Source: Lagopus muta
Lineage: Eukaryota; Chordata; Aves; Galliformes; Phasianidae
Direction: 5' to 3'
DNA length: 64,000 bases
Assembly (NCBI RefSeq): GCF_023343835.1
Contig: NC_064435.1
Span: 61,327,634 to 61,391,633 of the forward strand
Part shown: one piece after another, positions 1 through 10,775 of the stretch
Layout: the number at the start of each line of letters is the position of its first letter
How positions within the stretch are numbered: position 1 is the stretch's first letter
The notes under the pieces: model-generated
What the model saw: only the letters and a program-made list of their open reading frames with translations
The model's database searches: none
Told to the model about the DNA's origin: nothing
Made by a program: the position numbers and the translations under genes

Positions 1-560
1 TGGCAAAGAACTGTGGATTATCAAACTCAACAAGAAATAACCAGATCAAGAGCTGTGTCCCAGGAGAATCTCACAACCTTATCCATTCTGGACACTTTCT
101 TATGAATAACTGGGCAAACTGCCCAAAGCTTGATCTGGTTAGAATTGCACATCAGGTTTATACATTTGACAACAATAAAATATTTTTGTGCTTTCCAACA
201 TATGTTTGTTCTCTGGCCTTGAGGTCCTTTGGGACTACTCTTAATTCTGCTGCAGTTTTCCCTGTCTTCTCTGTGAGATCTGTGTGCACACACTATGATC
301 CTGGGAGATAAGAACTTCTGCACATTCAGGTTTGTGAATGGTCTCTCAGAGACAACCTGTGAGACAACCTGTGAGCCTCATGTCTAATTCCAAGGACAGT
401 TTAGAAAGAGGTGGCAGTCAAGTGCAACAGAAGTTCTCTCTGGGATCAGGGATATGAGAAGCTGTGCTTCTTCAACTGAGAGGAGCAAAAACAGCACCTT
501 TCTGCCAGGCTTTGGAACTGATGTAATGAGCAAATATTGTCAGGCAAAACAGCCGTATTC
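1..560. other. AT-rich intergenic DNA, no gene seen
   Basis: No coding, RNA or mobile-element signal is recognised. A 12-bp direct duplication of GAGACAACCTGT lies at 349-372. Small open frames here show no family features. Confidence 0.6.
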
Positions 561-692
561 TTTTTTCTTTTTATTTTTTTTATTTTTATTTTTATTTTTA
601 TTTTTATTTTTATTTTTATTTTTATTTTTATTTTTATTTTTATTTTTATTTTTATTTTTATTTTTATTTTTATTTTTATTTTTATTTTTTTT
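561..692. repeat. (ATTTTT)n hexanucleotide microsatellite
   Basis: A near-perfect period-6 T-rich repeat runs from about 580 to 685, flanked by T-runs. Its translations (KIKIKI or FLFLFL) are artefacts of the repeat and not proteins. Confidence 0.95.
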
Positions 693-3610
693 CCATGGAT
701 CAAGACTAGCAGCAAACTGGCCAAGTTGACAGGCTGTTATGCCTGCAGTGATGGTTTGGGAGCAGCATCCTATTAGTCATCCTTTCCAAAAAATTCCATC
801 AAATGACATCCATATACCCTCAATAGTGAGTTAAAGAGTATGTTTCCTGATGTAGAGGGATGATGGAGGCCAGCAGTCAGTGGAGAATTTTTTTTCTTGT
901 GGGTTCAAATAAAGTTTTAAAATGCAATTTGTTTCAAGAGAGGAAGTAGAGACTGTTTTAGTTTGGAGCAGGGAAAGGAGAGTAGGAGCACGTAGACATG
1001 AAGGCCTGGTGTAGAGGACAGAATGCTGTTCTTACGGAACAACGGAAAACCACCTATCTCCTGAAAGGACACAAAGGAGGGGGAGGTAGAAAATGAGAAT
1101 ATTATCTGAAAGGGAAGGTGAAAACTGACATAGAAGTCTTGAAGCTAGGAATAGGCCCCAAAGAAAGGTAGTGAAGTTGATCAATAAACACTTATACAAA
1201 CAGTCTTTAGCTGCAGTTCTTCCATTTCAGGAGCACTACTGAAGCAACATCCAAGGTCAATGAACATAAAAATATAAGTGTTTATTGTCAGGAGAAATCT
1301 AAGCAGACTGTAACTTTGAAGGTAAGAATCAATGCCAATGATACAAGTGAGAAATCTTGCATTTTATGTGGGTGATTGTGCCCAAGACCCAAAGGACCTG
1401 CATTGCAGGCATAGATGTCATATAGTGTCCAAGGGTTCTTTCTGCAGAGATGTGATCAAACTTAATTGTTTTCTCAAAGCTTATAAGTTTATCAAACAAA
1501 TATAGACTCAATACTATAAGACAAAATATCAATTTTAAAAGGAAAAAAAAACAAAACACAAAAGCAACATCCAATGGTGAGGATGAGAATAAACACATAC
1601 ACCACTTATAAAGTGAAAGCAATCAACAGAAACAGGTTTGTTAGTAAGAACAGCATTTCTCCCACATTTCTCTGACCCTATACATAGCTCACAAAAATTA
1701 GTAAGGGGTTGGCCCAGGCAGACTGTCAGCCTTGCTTTGCCTAAGAATGGCACATGTTTGGGCATTCTGAGGAGCTCACCAATCCTGGTTTCACACTGCT
1801 TCTGAGACAATCTTCATATCCAGATAGCAGCCACACAAAATGTAAGGCATGATCAGGCTTTGTGAGCTTCCTGGTGGATTTACCACGGATTACCAGAAAT
1901 ATACAAATTTCCTGTGTTCACAGTAAATCATCTCCTCTAACCCCTTGTTCACATGTAATTGCTTAGACTCACAGATAAGTTATTCTGAGAAAGGCCTGAG
2001 GGAATAATTTCTTTCGTCTCAAACATACACGTATACACATATAGAACAATACAAGACTACATAAATTTTAAAAAAAAATAGTTGTTGCCATGAATCAGTT
2101 GTTTTCTGTTTTACTGTTTTCATTTCTTGTATAAAGAGAAAATGGAACTTGAGAAGGAACGTATATATGCCCTCCAGTTACTACTCTCCAAAGAAGGATG
2201 CTGAATGAAAGCATCACTACGCCCTTCAGATTCTAAGATGTAAGCCACAGAAGACACAGAGGTTATACTACATGTCCATAACTGATTCCTTTCAAAAGAT
2301 GTTAATCTCTTTCCTTAGCATTGCACTATTTTAATTCTACCTTGAGACATCTTCTCTGCTAATTTCTTCATTGTACCCCACTCTCTTTTTCAAAATGACA
2401 CCTTGTTTGTTCTCTTTTGTTCTTAAATTTTCTTTCTGATAAAAATGAGAAGGAGGGGGAAGAGGATTTTGTTCTGTTAAATTTATCAGTATTATTTAAT
2501 TGATTTTCTCAAGTTGTTTCCAAACTGCTGACAATCTGAGAAATAATGATTTTTTTCTATCCTCCTAAACCTCCCACGTAACACAACCTAAAACATGCCT
2601 GGCTCAGATGAAGAAAGCATCCATTTTCCCTTTTTCTCTGTATGTACAGGAATACCACGTGTGGACATAATTATCATAACCTCACTTGGCAACAGGATTT
2701 TTTAAAAGGTTTAAAATCTCTTCTAAAACAAGCTTTTCATTTTCTAAAGTGATATTATTTTACATATAGCTTTCAATGTGAAATAGCAAATTATTTATAC
2801 TTTTATTCAAAAACTGAAAGGATTTGTTTGGCATTAATAGACAATTGTTCATTAAAAAGCATGTTTATATCTTTAAAAAAGCCGAACTGCATCATTTTTT
2901 AGATTGTAGTTTCACTCAATATACAATACAATTTTAAATATATTAAGACCAACTGTAGTTTTCTCGATCCATTTATAATCACTGAAATATATACAGTAAT
3001 TTCAAAAACATTCTTGAAGGTCTAAATGTAATCCAAAAAAAGGTAAACAACTTGATCGTAAGACCTAAGTCTAAAGGAAGTCCCTCACACTGATTTCAGT
3101 GACATCAAGCATAATTAGTAAACATCGGATTGCGTTTGCTCACATCACTTACAATGTTTGAAGCTATGTTTTGGGAGCTGATATTGTGAATATATTAGAA
3201 GGCTGATGGTTTCAGTTTAAAGATACTGGCTCTTGGCTCCACTAGACAGCTGCAGCCCCTGCAAATCTTTGAAACATCCCCTGAGCACCTGAATCTCTGT
3301 GGACTGAAAATCCTAATTTTCAGGCTCAGATTCTCATTTCTGCCTTAAACAAATGAGGTAACTTGAGGAAACCACTTCTCTACCTCTGTGCCTCTGTCTT
3401 CTGCTAGTATCACAGAGGCAGTATTTCTTTGTTACCTTCTGTTCAGATCTCATCTTATAGAATTTCCCCTCTTCTAGGACAGTAAATTTCTTCTATGTTA
3501 TACATTGCCTTTTTTAAGCAGATTCCAGGTACTGTTGTTGCAAGACACAGCAAAATACTAATCATTCCCCCTGGGATTGTGTGTCAGAGCTGTTTGGTCT
3601 TTGATAGCCT
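693..3610. other. AT-rich intergenic DNA, no gene seen
   Basis: The sequence is unremarkable, CpG-poor, AT-rich and unique-looking. Open frames are short and lack codon structure or domain resemblance. No clear transposon end, tRNA or rRNA is seen. Confidence 0.55.
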
Positions 3611-3757
3611 AAAAAAAAAAAAAAAAAGTGGAATGTTTTTATTTGGGGAAAGTGCTACTATTATAGCAGAACCAAAAACTGACTGTTGAGAATGAAAAAT
3701 AATGGGGGGAGAGGGGGGGGAAGAGAGAGACATATAAGAAAAAAAAAAAAAAAAAAA
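3611..3757. repeat. Low-complexity cluster: A17, G-rich and A19 tracts
   Basis: A17 at 3611-3627, a GGGGGGAGAGGGGGGGG block at about 3703-3720 with GA repeats, and A19 at 3739-3757. Confidence 0.9.
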
Positions 3758-5149
3758 GATCCTTAATATAAAAATAAGACATTGAGACATTGTGGGTAGT
3801 TTATGTGATACGTCTTGTCTTTTTGTTCTGAAAGAGCTGGTAAAAGACCCTAGGAAATGCAGTGTGGTAAAACTGATTCACAGTGTGCAATCATGCAACT
3901 TGCATATTCCCACTACTGCTTGCAGTTAACTTATGGCATTTCTTGATATCATGCTTAACAAACATATTTTTAAGGCCTTCATTTACAGTATTTCTATCAG
4001 ACAGACAGTAATCTGAATTTGAATAGCAGAACTGCTTGTTATTTATTTTTTATCATTATTTTCATTTTACTTTACAGCACCTGGAATTAATACATGCCAA
4101 AATCCCCTTTGCAGTCACAGACAATGAGTGCAAACATTTCTTTCCAGCCAAGTGCCATAGTTCCTGCATTATATTATTCTAAATGGATGTTCATTCTTGC
4201 GACTGCTGTGAGGTGAATCGCTAATATTTGATTATCAATAGTGATGTCACTAGGCAAATGCAACTGTATCAGAGGGATCAGCCCAAAGTCAAAACCGAAG
4301 TTTACAAGGAATGAGATGAAAGAAATCGATCTGAATAAAGAGAGGGCAGTACTATGAGGCTCTGCTGTGGTGGACTTGCTAACCCTAAACCCTTCCACCT
4401 GAATTCTAACAAGTAAATCAAAGCACTTGTATCTGGATCAAGGCACTTTCCAGCTTTGCTTTAGTGACAGGGGAATGGGCATTACCCAGAAGCTGCAGGG
4501 TGATGTTCAGACGCAGCTAACAAACCACCAGCTCAGCTTTTCTTTTCCACAGGGCAAGCACTCTAAATGCTCCTCCTCCCCTTAACTTGCTGAAACTTGC
4601 AGCTGTGATTCACAACCTGACCAACAGTGATAGATAACAAACCACTGACCTTGAGGGCGGCTTTGTGTGTCAGCCTTCTTATTGCATTGAGTCACCGCAC
4701 TCCTCGTGTGTGTTATTTTAAGTAGCACATTTATCAGCCAGTACCAAACAGAATACATGGCCATGTGTATTTTATTAGTAGATTTTGAGTATTTGGGGTG
4801 GGGGGAACAGAAAAAAATCAATTTTTTTTCAAAAAAGGCTTTAAGGTTCTGACACACTTTAAAAATCTCCTTGTTTTCAGCTGCAACATAAGGAATCTAT
4901 ATGGATGCTAATATGTTTGCATTTGTAGCTTTTCCAGACTTTTTTTTTTTCTCTCAACAAACTACAGTATAGCAATGTCAGAAATATACCATTCCCCATA
5001 ACAGGACACATCTGTGGTGAATCTGCACAGAAGCAATTAATTTCCTTGTGGTATTTTTACACTGGAGGCTTAATGCAAGTCCCCATTATACAAACAAAAA
5101 GCTCTAGACAGCTCCTGCTGCCTGATAAAAAAAATAAAAAATAAATAAA
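3758..5149. promoter_or_regulatory. Intergenic stretch with two candidate conserved blocks (about 4130-4400 and 4570-4790)
   Basis: Both blocks are complex and repeat-free. The second contains GATA (GTGATAGATAAC), RUNX-type (AACCAC) and a perfect nuclear-receptor extended half-site TGACCTTGA (4646-4654; TCAAGGTCA on the minus strand). The rest is ordinary AT-rich DNA with a T-run at about 4940-4950. The enhancer role is inferred from texture only. Confidence 0.3.
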
Positions 5150-5480
5150 TCAGATTGAGAAGGGCTGTTTGGCCTAGGACTGCTACAGGCAATGACTTGT
5201 AATGAGGCATCCCAACACTAATTATGAAGCTTATTAAAGAGAATTGACTAAGTTGTACTAAAGTGCATGCTATAATCGCGTTAAGGAAGACATACAGACC
5301 GAACTGGGGTCCTTCGGTTTCTTCTCTTAGACAAGTGGACCCACTGCTTAATGAAGCCAGTTTGGGTCTCCATTTATCACAGCAGCATTATTGTGCTTGG
5401 CAGACTGGTCAAGATGAATTTGATGGAGAGGCAGGTGAGAATCCCAGCAGCTGGGTGATAATTCACACATCATAGCCTTC
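5150..5480. promoter_or_regulatory. Candidate conserved non-coding element
   Basis: A complex block with several homeodomain cores (ACTAATTATGAAG, TGTAATGAGG, CTTAATGAAG, GATAATTCAC) and an isolated CpG in an otherwise AT-rich setting (CTATAATCGCGTTAAGG). The 70-residue open frame inside it shows no family resemblance. Confidence 0.35.
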
Positions 5481-5618
5481 CCAACTAACTAACATCTGCG
5501 AGGGAGTGGGCCAAGGGACTGTCAAAAACAAATACTTCCAAACGAGGATTTTATCATTAAACTTCTCCCAAATCTTCGCTGAGGTTGAAAAAGCAATATT
5601 TCAGTGTACTGTTTTGGG

Positions 5619-5659
5619 AAAAAAAAAAAAAAGAAAGAAAGAAAGAAAGAAAAAAAAAA
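5619..5659. repeat. Poly(A) and (GAAA)n microsatellite
   Basis: An A-run followed by about six GAAA units and another A-run. Confidence 0.95.
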
Positions 5660-5689
5660 GATTAATAAAGATGTTAGGAGGTTGAACTG

Positions 5690-6000
5690 CTGTGAGATTT
5701 GTTTAATTATTCCCCACAGTACTGCCCCAGCAATCTGCTGACATTTAGCCCCGACCTTGCAAATCCTCAGTAAATATTAATATATCAACTCAAACAGGGA
5801 CCGTTGTTTTATTGGTTCACGGAGCTCAGAGAGATTCGCCACAGCAGTGAAAAATAATGTGCAGAACTGAGGAAGAACGGCTCCTTTGATATCACCTTCT
5901 GCTGCACACATGTGCTGGGAGCATCAACAAAATGGAAATTCTGTTACTTTGCCACAGCTGTAGAGTGACACTTCAGATGCCTTTGCTTCCCTTTGTACAG
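5690..6000. promoter_or_regulatory. Candidate conserved non-coding element
   Basis: Unique complex sequence with homeodomain cores (TTTAATTATTCC, AATATTAATATATC), a CCAAT-type ATTGG, and TGATATCACC. The motif density resembles neighbouring blocks and differs from the desert at the far side of the gene. Conservation was not tested. Confidence 0.3.
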
Positions 6001-6043
6001 CCTGCTGGAATAATCCCAAAACCACAGTGGCAAGAGATTAGAA

Positions 6044-6109
6044 AACACACACGCGCGCACACACACACACACATAGGAAGACAGAGAGAGAGGGAAGCAG
6101 AGAGAGAGA
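6044..6109. repeat. (AC)n followed by (GA)n microsatellite
   Basis: AC repeats with a GCGC interruption to about 6073, then GA-rich repeats to 6109. Confidence 0.95.
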
Positions 6110-6139
6110 TCACATTTTATTATCTGACACAGTGGAAAT

Positions 6140-6970
6140 TTTAATAATGGTAAGCTCCCATCTTAAAACCTAATAAGCTTTGCTCAGAACAATGAGTGCA
6201 CTAATAAGAGCCAATGAGAGCTAGGCACAATCCACCGGCATCTGTTTACTATGGCAACTTTACTATTTGCCACATAAACTTCTTTTTTCTCCAAACAGTT
6301 GCCCCCATAGGCTGCCTCCTAATGTATTTTACGTGCCTACCAGTCCTCACAAACCCTGACAAAATACCCCCAATTTATTTTCCCCCTTTTATTTGCTCGC
6401 CTCAAATGTAAATGTACGTTATTAAAGTATCTTCTCATAACAACACTGCCATTACCAATTGGCAAGTGTTTGATGTGGGTCAACACTGCATCCAGAATTC
6501 TTGGGTTTAGGGGAAAGGGCTGCTGTGCAACATTTGGCATTCAGATGTATTGAGCTGCAGAGTTAATGCGTGATTAATTTTATTCATAAAAATGTTAATC
6601 ACTTCATTGTGAGATCTTTTTAGCATTCTGCGTACCGAGCACCTTTTAACTTCTTTTTCACACAAGCCCACAAATGTATTTAATATTTTCAAACATTCTG
6701 TTATTACCAATAACACTGCTAATTAAACATACATTTAAAATGTAATAAAAAACTGGCAAATAACAGCACGGCACTAAATACAAATGGAGGCCTGCTGCCC
6801 ACTGCCTCTCTCCTGTGCCCCCTCCCCTTTGGCAGCAACTGACCAGTTTCTTTAATGTGCACTTGTTTGCACAGTCCCCGAGGCATTTTTTTTTTCTTCA
6901 AGCATGCTTCAGCCTGCTTCAGCCACTGACACAGCCAAATATCATAAAAATAATTCAAGCCCATAGCATG
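6140..6970. promoter_or_regulatory. Long candidate conserved non-coding element
   Basis: About 830 nt of complex, repeat-poor DNA rich in homeodomain cores: CTAATAAGC, ACTAATAAGAGC, ACCAATTGGC, GTGATTAATTTTATTC, GTTAATCAC, GCTAATTAAAC. There are also many ATTGG/CCAAT-like sites. It is the longest uninterrupted block of this kind in the window. Gene deserts around vertebrate Iroquois clusters are known to hold many enhancers; the assignment of this block is inference. Confidence 0.4.
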
Positions 6971-7720
6971 CTATAGACAGCGCTAAAAATACCTCTGTTA
7001 TAAGGGAGGGTGGAACCGTAGGGTTCGGTGCATTGCAGCAAGTTGGGCAGCTGTTTTAGACTGAAATGGATGTTTTTTGAGACGAGCTCTTGAGCCTCAT
7101 CTGAGAGCAGTGTCAGGCATTGGTGGGTGTGCCGGCTGCACTCACTGACTTCTTGTTTCCAGCTGGGCAAGGCTATTGTGAACGTATTCAGCCAATGCAC
7201 TCATGAAACTGGATAAATGGATTAGTGGATCAGAGACACCATCGGCATCTTCAAAAGGAAAACAGCAGCCTGCAAAAAGACTGACATTTGTGCACTAGGG
7301 CAGAGGGTGTGTGAATGCTCTGCCTCTTCCAAAGGGACAAGACAGTGATAAACTTTCCACACTGACCACCTCACTTTGTGCTACAATTGGCCAACAAAAT
7401 AAATGGATTGCTTCATTGTTTTTGAACCGTAGGCAGCACAGGGAAAGCGCTACTTGCACAGCAACAAAGGACAATGTATTGTGTGGGGCCAACAGCTCAA
7501 AATAAAACCTTTAATTATCAATGGGTCAGCCATAAATCTGGAATAAAAATAAATGTTACTTTTTAAACTTGCCTTTAATTCTGCGAGGAGTTTACGCTGG
7601 CTCTTTCTCTTCTCTCTGGAGAGGCAAGACCAGTGTTCAGTGTGCGCCTGAGTGTGCATTTTTGCATTAGCTTGATTCCAAATTAACATGTTGGAAAACA
7701 AGTTCTGCTGTCAGAAATGA
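6971..7720. promoter_or_regulatory. Two further candidate conserved blocks with SOX/TCF-type sites
   Basis: The blocks span about 6971-7290 and 7370-7720. The second contains AACAAAGG directly followed by the inverted pair ACAATGTATTGT (7471-7482), a TTTAATTATC core (about 7510) and CAATTGGCC. No coding signal is convincing; the short frames on both strands shadow each other. Confidence 0.35.
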
Positions 7721-7787
7721 AGGATGTCTGTAATGCTAGTTAAAGTAAGTAAAAACAGATAGAAGATGTGTTTTCTCTCCTCTTTTC

Positions 7788-7796
7788 TTTTTTTTT

Positions 7797-7828
<32 letters not shown>
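7788..7828. repeat. T-run followed by GTTT units
   Basis: T23 at 7788-7810, then several GTTT repeats. Confidence 0.95.
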
Positions 7829-7859
7829 AACAAACACTCATGCATGTATTCTCTTCACA

Positions 7860-8260
7860 TACACAAAAGAGAAGCCAAAACTAATGTTAATAATGGTAAC
7901 GGGACTCAAGTAAATTAATTTCTCACAGAAGTACATTGTTGAGTTTTAAGAGCTCATATTTTCTGAGTCTTAAATTTTGAATACCTATTTCTGTGGGGTT
8001 CTCAGTCTCCTGGTACTTCCAGCGACTCCTGCCCACATGGCCAGTTTTATGGGCAAGCTATGAATGAAACTGCATGGTGGCACCACACAATTGGGAACAC
8101 CAACCTCGCCGGGAGTCATTTATGTAACTTTTCACTGGCAAACATGTCACGCAGGCCATGTTTATTACATGTTCCACTGTTTTACTTGATTTGTTAGTCC
8201 CAGGTAAAATTTACTGCTGAAACGTAAAACTTTGCAGCTCTAAATCTGGAATTGAGCCTC
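7860..8260. promoter_or_regulatory. Candidate conserved non-coding element
   Basis: Complex AT-rich DNA with AGTAAATTAATTTC, GTTAATAATGG and palindromic ACATGT-type sites (ACATGTCAC, TTACATGTTCC), which resemble the ACAnnTGT sequence reported as bound by Iroquois proteins. This is suggestive only. Confidence 0.3.
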
Positions 8261-8418
8261 ACATGCCTCCTCACCAGGCCCCCATGGCAGCTCCTGGTGG
8301 GGACAGGGAGTGTGGCCTGGTGTGCCCGCATCCACCTGGCATTCTATGTAGGGACACCAGGACATGCTCTGTCCATTTTGGACCATGATGGCTTTATTCA
8401 GGGAGAACAGTAGGGTGG

Positions 8419-8660
8419 CACAGAATCATAGAATCATTAAGGTTGGAAAATATCTCTAAAATCAGCTGATCTAATCGTCAGCCCACTCCCAACATGCCCA
8501 CTAACCATGTCTCTTAGTGCCACCCCTACACATCTTGAGCATTTCCAAGGGCAGTGACTCCACCACCTACCTGGGCAGCCCGTTCCAATGCCAATGCCTC
8601 ACCACACTTTCAGAGAATAAATTTTTCTTAGTATCCAACTTGAGTGGGCATGAATGAGTC
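8419..8660 (-). mobile_element. CR1 LINE fragment, 3' end
   Basis: On the plus strand it begins CACAGAATCATAGAATCATT followed by AAGGTTGGAAAA, the complement of a CR1 3' terminus. It continues through the familiar GCCCACTAACCATGTCTC and GTGACTCCACCACCTACCTG segments to ATTTTTCTTAGTATCCAAC. The element is a 5'-truncated, diverged, non-coding 3' UTR copy, a bird-typical repeat. Confidence 0.9.
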
Positions 8661-9189
8661 TAGCAAATCCCCTTTGATCTCAGCGTTGCAACTGGAATGG
8701 TGGTAAGGCAGGTGGTTCAAAATGTGAGATCTGAGAGTGAAATCATAGGGTGGCTCCATCCCCAAAGCCTGACCAGTGATGAAGGGCACAACACAAGACA
8801 CTTGGAGGAGCATGTTCGGACAATTCCTTCTCAAAGCACTCGTTAGTTCTCTCCCCGTGATGTCTGAGTGCGTGTAGTCTTTCCAGCACGCCTCTGCCAG
8901 CTCCTTTACACCTCGCCTTTTAAGGACATTTGGGAATTAAAAAATAAAAATACCAATATATAAATATATAGAGAGAACAAGACTAGAACTAGACTCTCTC
9001 TTTAACACCTTATTACCCAACCGGCCTCCAGGTCCTGGCCTGGAGCACTTTGGTGCAGCCCTGTCGCTTCCCCGGGCCGGTAGGAGCCCACCGGAGACGG
9101 CCCGCCCTGTGTCCAGTGAACGAGAGGCTGTCTAACACGGGGCAACGGCACAGAGCCATTTTCTCCTCGCCACAGCCTCCCCGCCCCCT
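8661..9189. other. Intergenic DNA, no gene seen
   Basis: Mixed composition, rising to GC-rich and CpG-containing at about 9010-9190. No domain, RNA or repeat could be identified. Confidence 0.5.
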
Positions 9190-9385
9190 CGGCTTCGCAC
9201 TCATTGTAATAGTCTCATCCGCAAGGACGATTGAAACTTTATAGTGCATGATTCATAGAGAAGGTCTACGCTCGGAGCCGCGGTGCATATTACATTAATC
9301 AGTGTCAGGCCACTAAAACAGAGATATGAATATGAATTCTCCATATTGCAGGGGAGATAAATGTGCTTCTGAATAATTGATCGGC
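9190..9385. promoter_or_regulatory. Candidate conserved non-coding element
   Basis: The block combines AT-rich homeodomain cores (TTACATTAATCAG, GAATAATTGATC, CATTGTAATAG) with CpGs (CATCCGCAAGGACG, GGAGCCGCGG). Such a mixture is often seen in deeply conserved developmental enhancers. The open frames crossing it have no protein-family features. Confidence 0.4.
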
Positions 9386-9396
9386 GCCCATGAAAA

Positions 9397-9462
9397 GGGG
9401 GGAGGAGGGGGGAGGAGAGGGGAAGAGAGGGGGGGGGAGGGGAGGGGAGGGCAGGGCAGGAA
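9397..9462. repeat. G-rich polypurine tract
   Basis: Repeated GGGGAGG-type units with runs of up to nine G. The plus strand is G-quadruplex capable. It separates the AT-rich block at 9.2-9.38 kb from a CpG island. Confidence 0.9.
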
Positions 9463-9477
9463 AACACAATGAAAGTT

Positions 9478-9670
9478 ATCGGGCGATCTAACGCGACGAG
9501 GACTCGACTCGGCCCGGCTCGGAGCAGCTCGGCACGGCGTGGGGCTCCGGCCGAGACCCCATGGGCCCGGACAGCCGCATCACGGAGCGTCTCCGCGGGA
9601 GCGCCTTGCAGCTTCGGCAGCGGCTCCGCGTCCTCGGGGCTGCTCGAGTTTCGGAGCGAGCACATCAAAA
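9478..9670. promoter_or_regulatory. Small CpG island
   Basis: Dense CpG (for example GGGCGATCTAACGCGACGAG), about 3 kb beyond the IRX1 3' end. No gene is assigned to it. It may mark a regulatory element or the start of an unannotated non-coding transcript. Confidence 0.5.
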
Positions 9671-9777
9671 ACTCGACGAAAGCAACAAAAGGGATGACAG
9701 GAACCGTGAACGATAACGATCTGAGGGCTTAAGCACACGCACACTGCTAATTTTCTCTTTCCCTTTGTCCAGGTTGC

Positions 9778-9803
9778 TTTTTTTTTTTTTTTTTTTTTTT
9801 TTT
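9778..9803. repeat. T26 homopolymer
   Basis: An uninterrupted T-run just after the small CpG island. Confidence 0.95.
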
Positions 9804-9839
9804 CCTAGTTAAAAATAGACTTCTTTTCAAAATAAAATC

Positions 9840-10350
9840 AAAAAAGAACAAGAAATGAGGCACGCATACCGACCAGCACGTTCCCTAACTATGTCTGTGT
9901 GACAAAGCCAAATCCCCGTAAAGCTCCCGTTTGCTTTCAGCATGTTCTGGTAACTGCTAATTGCAGAGTTTGCTGAACTCGGGATTCTATCAACTTTTCG
10001 GCGTTGTTTCCTCACAGATGTCTGTCATTCTTCTGCTAAGGCGAAATGACGAATAACAGCAAGAAAGCCAGCGCGTTTTCACTGGGGGACGATGGAAGAT
10101 TGTGCAAAAGTATGAAAAATGCCTTCTGCCGCCCGTTTAAATAGCGAGAAAATGTATCCTGGCACTTGGTGCTTGTTCTAAAAGAAGTATTGCCCATCCA
10201 ATTCCTATTGACTTTGTGATCAGATTCAGTCCCGTCATGGCGGGGAAAGAAGAAAAAAAAAGTAGAACCGAGGACTTTCCAATTTACTCTTATCAGCCCG
10301 ACGCATTCCCAATTAAGGCAAATCGTTTAGCTTAAGCTCTCCCTTTATTA
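9840..10350. promoter_or_regulatory. Candidate conserved non-coding element
   Basis: Complex, repeat-poor DNA holding scattered CpGs and homeodomain cores (ACTGCTAATTGC, CCAATTAAGG) and the DGATAA-type CTTATCAG. It joins directly to the CRE and CpG island that follow. Confidence 0.35.
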
Positions 10351-10454
10351 TTCTCCCAACCCCGTGGTATTCGCTGGTGTGCGGCTGCCAGGGCGGATCT
10401 CGATGAAAAATGGAAAATATGACCGAAAAACTACAAATTATTTTCCTGCCAAGG

Positions 10455-10462
10455 TGACGTCA
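10455..10462. promoter_or_regulatory. Perfect cAMP response element TGACGTCA
   Basis: The palindromic full CRE lies in AAGGTGACGTCAACG, immediately before a CpG island. CREs of this kind bind CREB/ATF factors and are enriched in CpG-island promoters. Confidence 0.55.
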
Positions 10463-10489
10463 ACGATCATTCCTCGCATCTCTCACATG

Positions 10490-10775
10490 ACGCGAGAAAG
10501 CCGGGAAACGCGGATTCCCCCCTCCCCGGATCCCCCTCTCGTTTTCAACCGTGCTGCAGGGCCGCCTGGGCGCACACCTGCGGAGAGGCAGAGCAGGGGG
10601 CTGCGCCGGGCCGGGGGCACCACGGCCGCCCCACGTCGGGCGAGGGGACACCGCCGCCCGCAGCCCACAGAGGGCGCTGCGAACCCGCCCAAAATCCGGA
10701 GCCCGGAGCTCGGCCCCGCGCGGTAACACCCGGCGCGCACCCGCACCCCCTTGCTCTGCGCCAAGTCCCTTCTTA
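10490..10775. promoter_or_regulatory. CpG island about 1.7 kb beyond the IRX1 3' end
   Basis: Very high GC and CpG density. With the CRE it looks like a promoter, but no coding exon adjoins it on either strand. Overlapping open frames of 89-120 codons are explained by the lack of stop codons in CpG-rich DNA. Confidence 0.6.
10664..10678 (+). promoter_or_regulatory. CTCF-like core site
   Basis: CCCACAGAGGGCGCT contains the AGAGGGCGCT half of the CTCF consensus. The two positions before it differ from the usual CCACC. It lies inside the CpG island. Confidence 0.35.

Noticed and set aside
9201-9668. 155-codon minus-strand frame
   Set aside because: It spans a candidate enhancer, a G-rich tract and a CpG island, with no domain or splice context.
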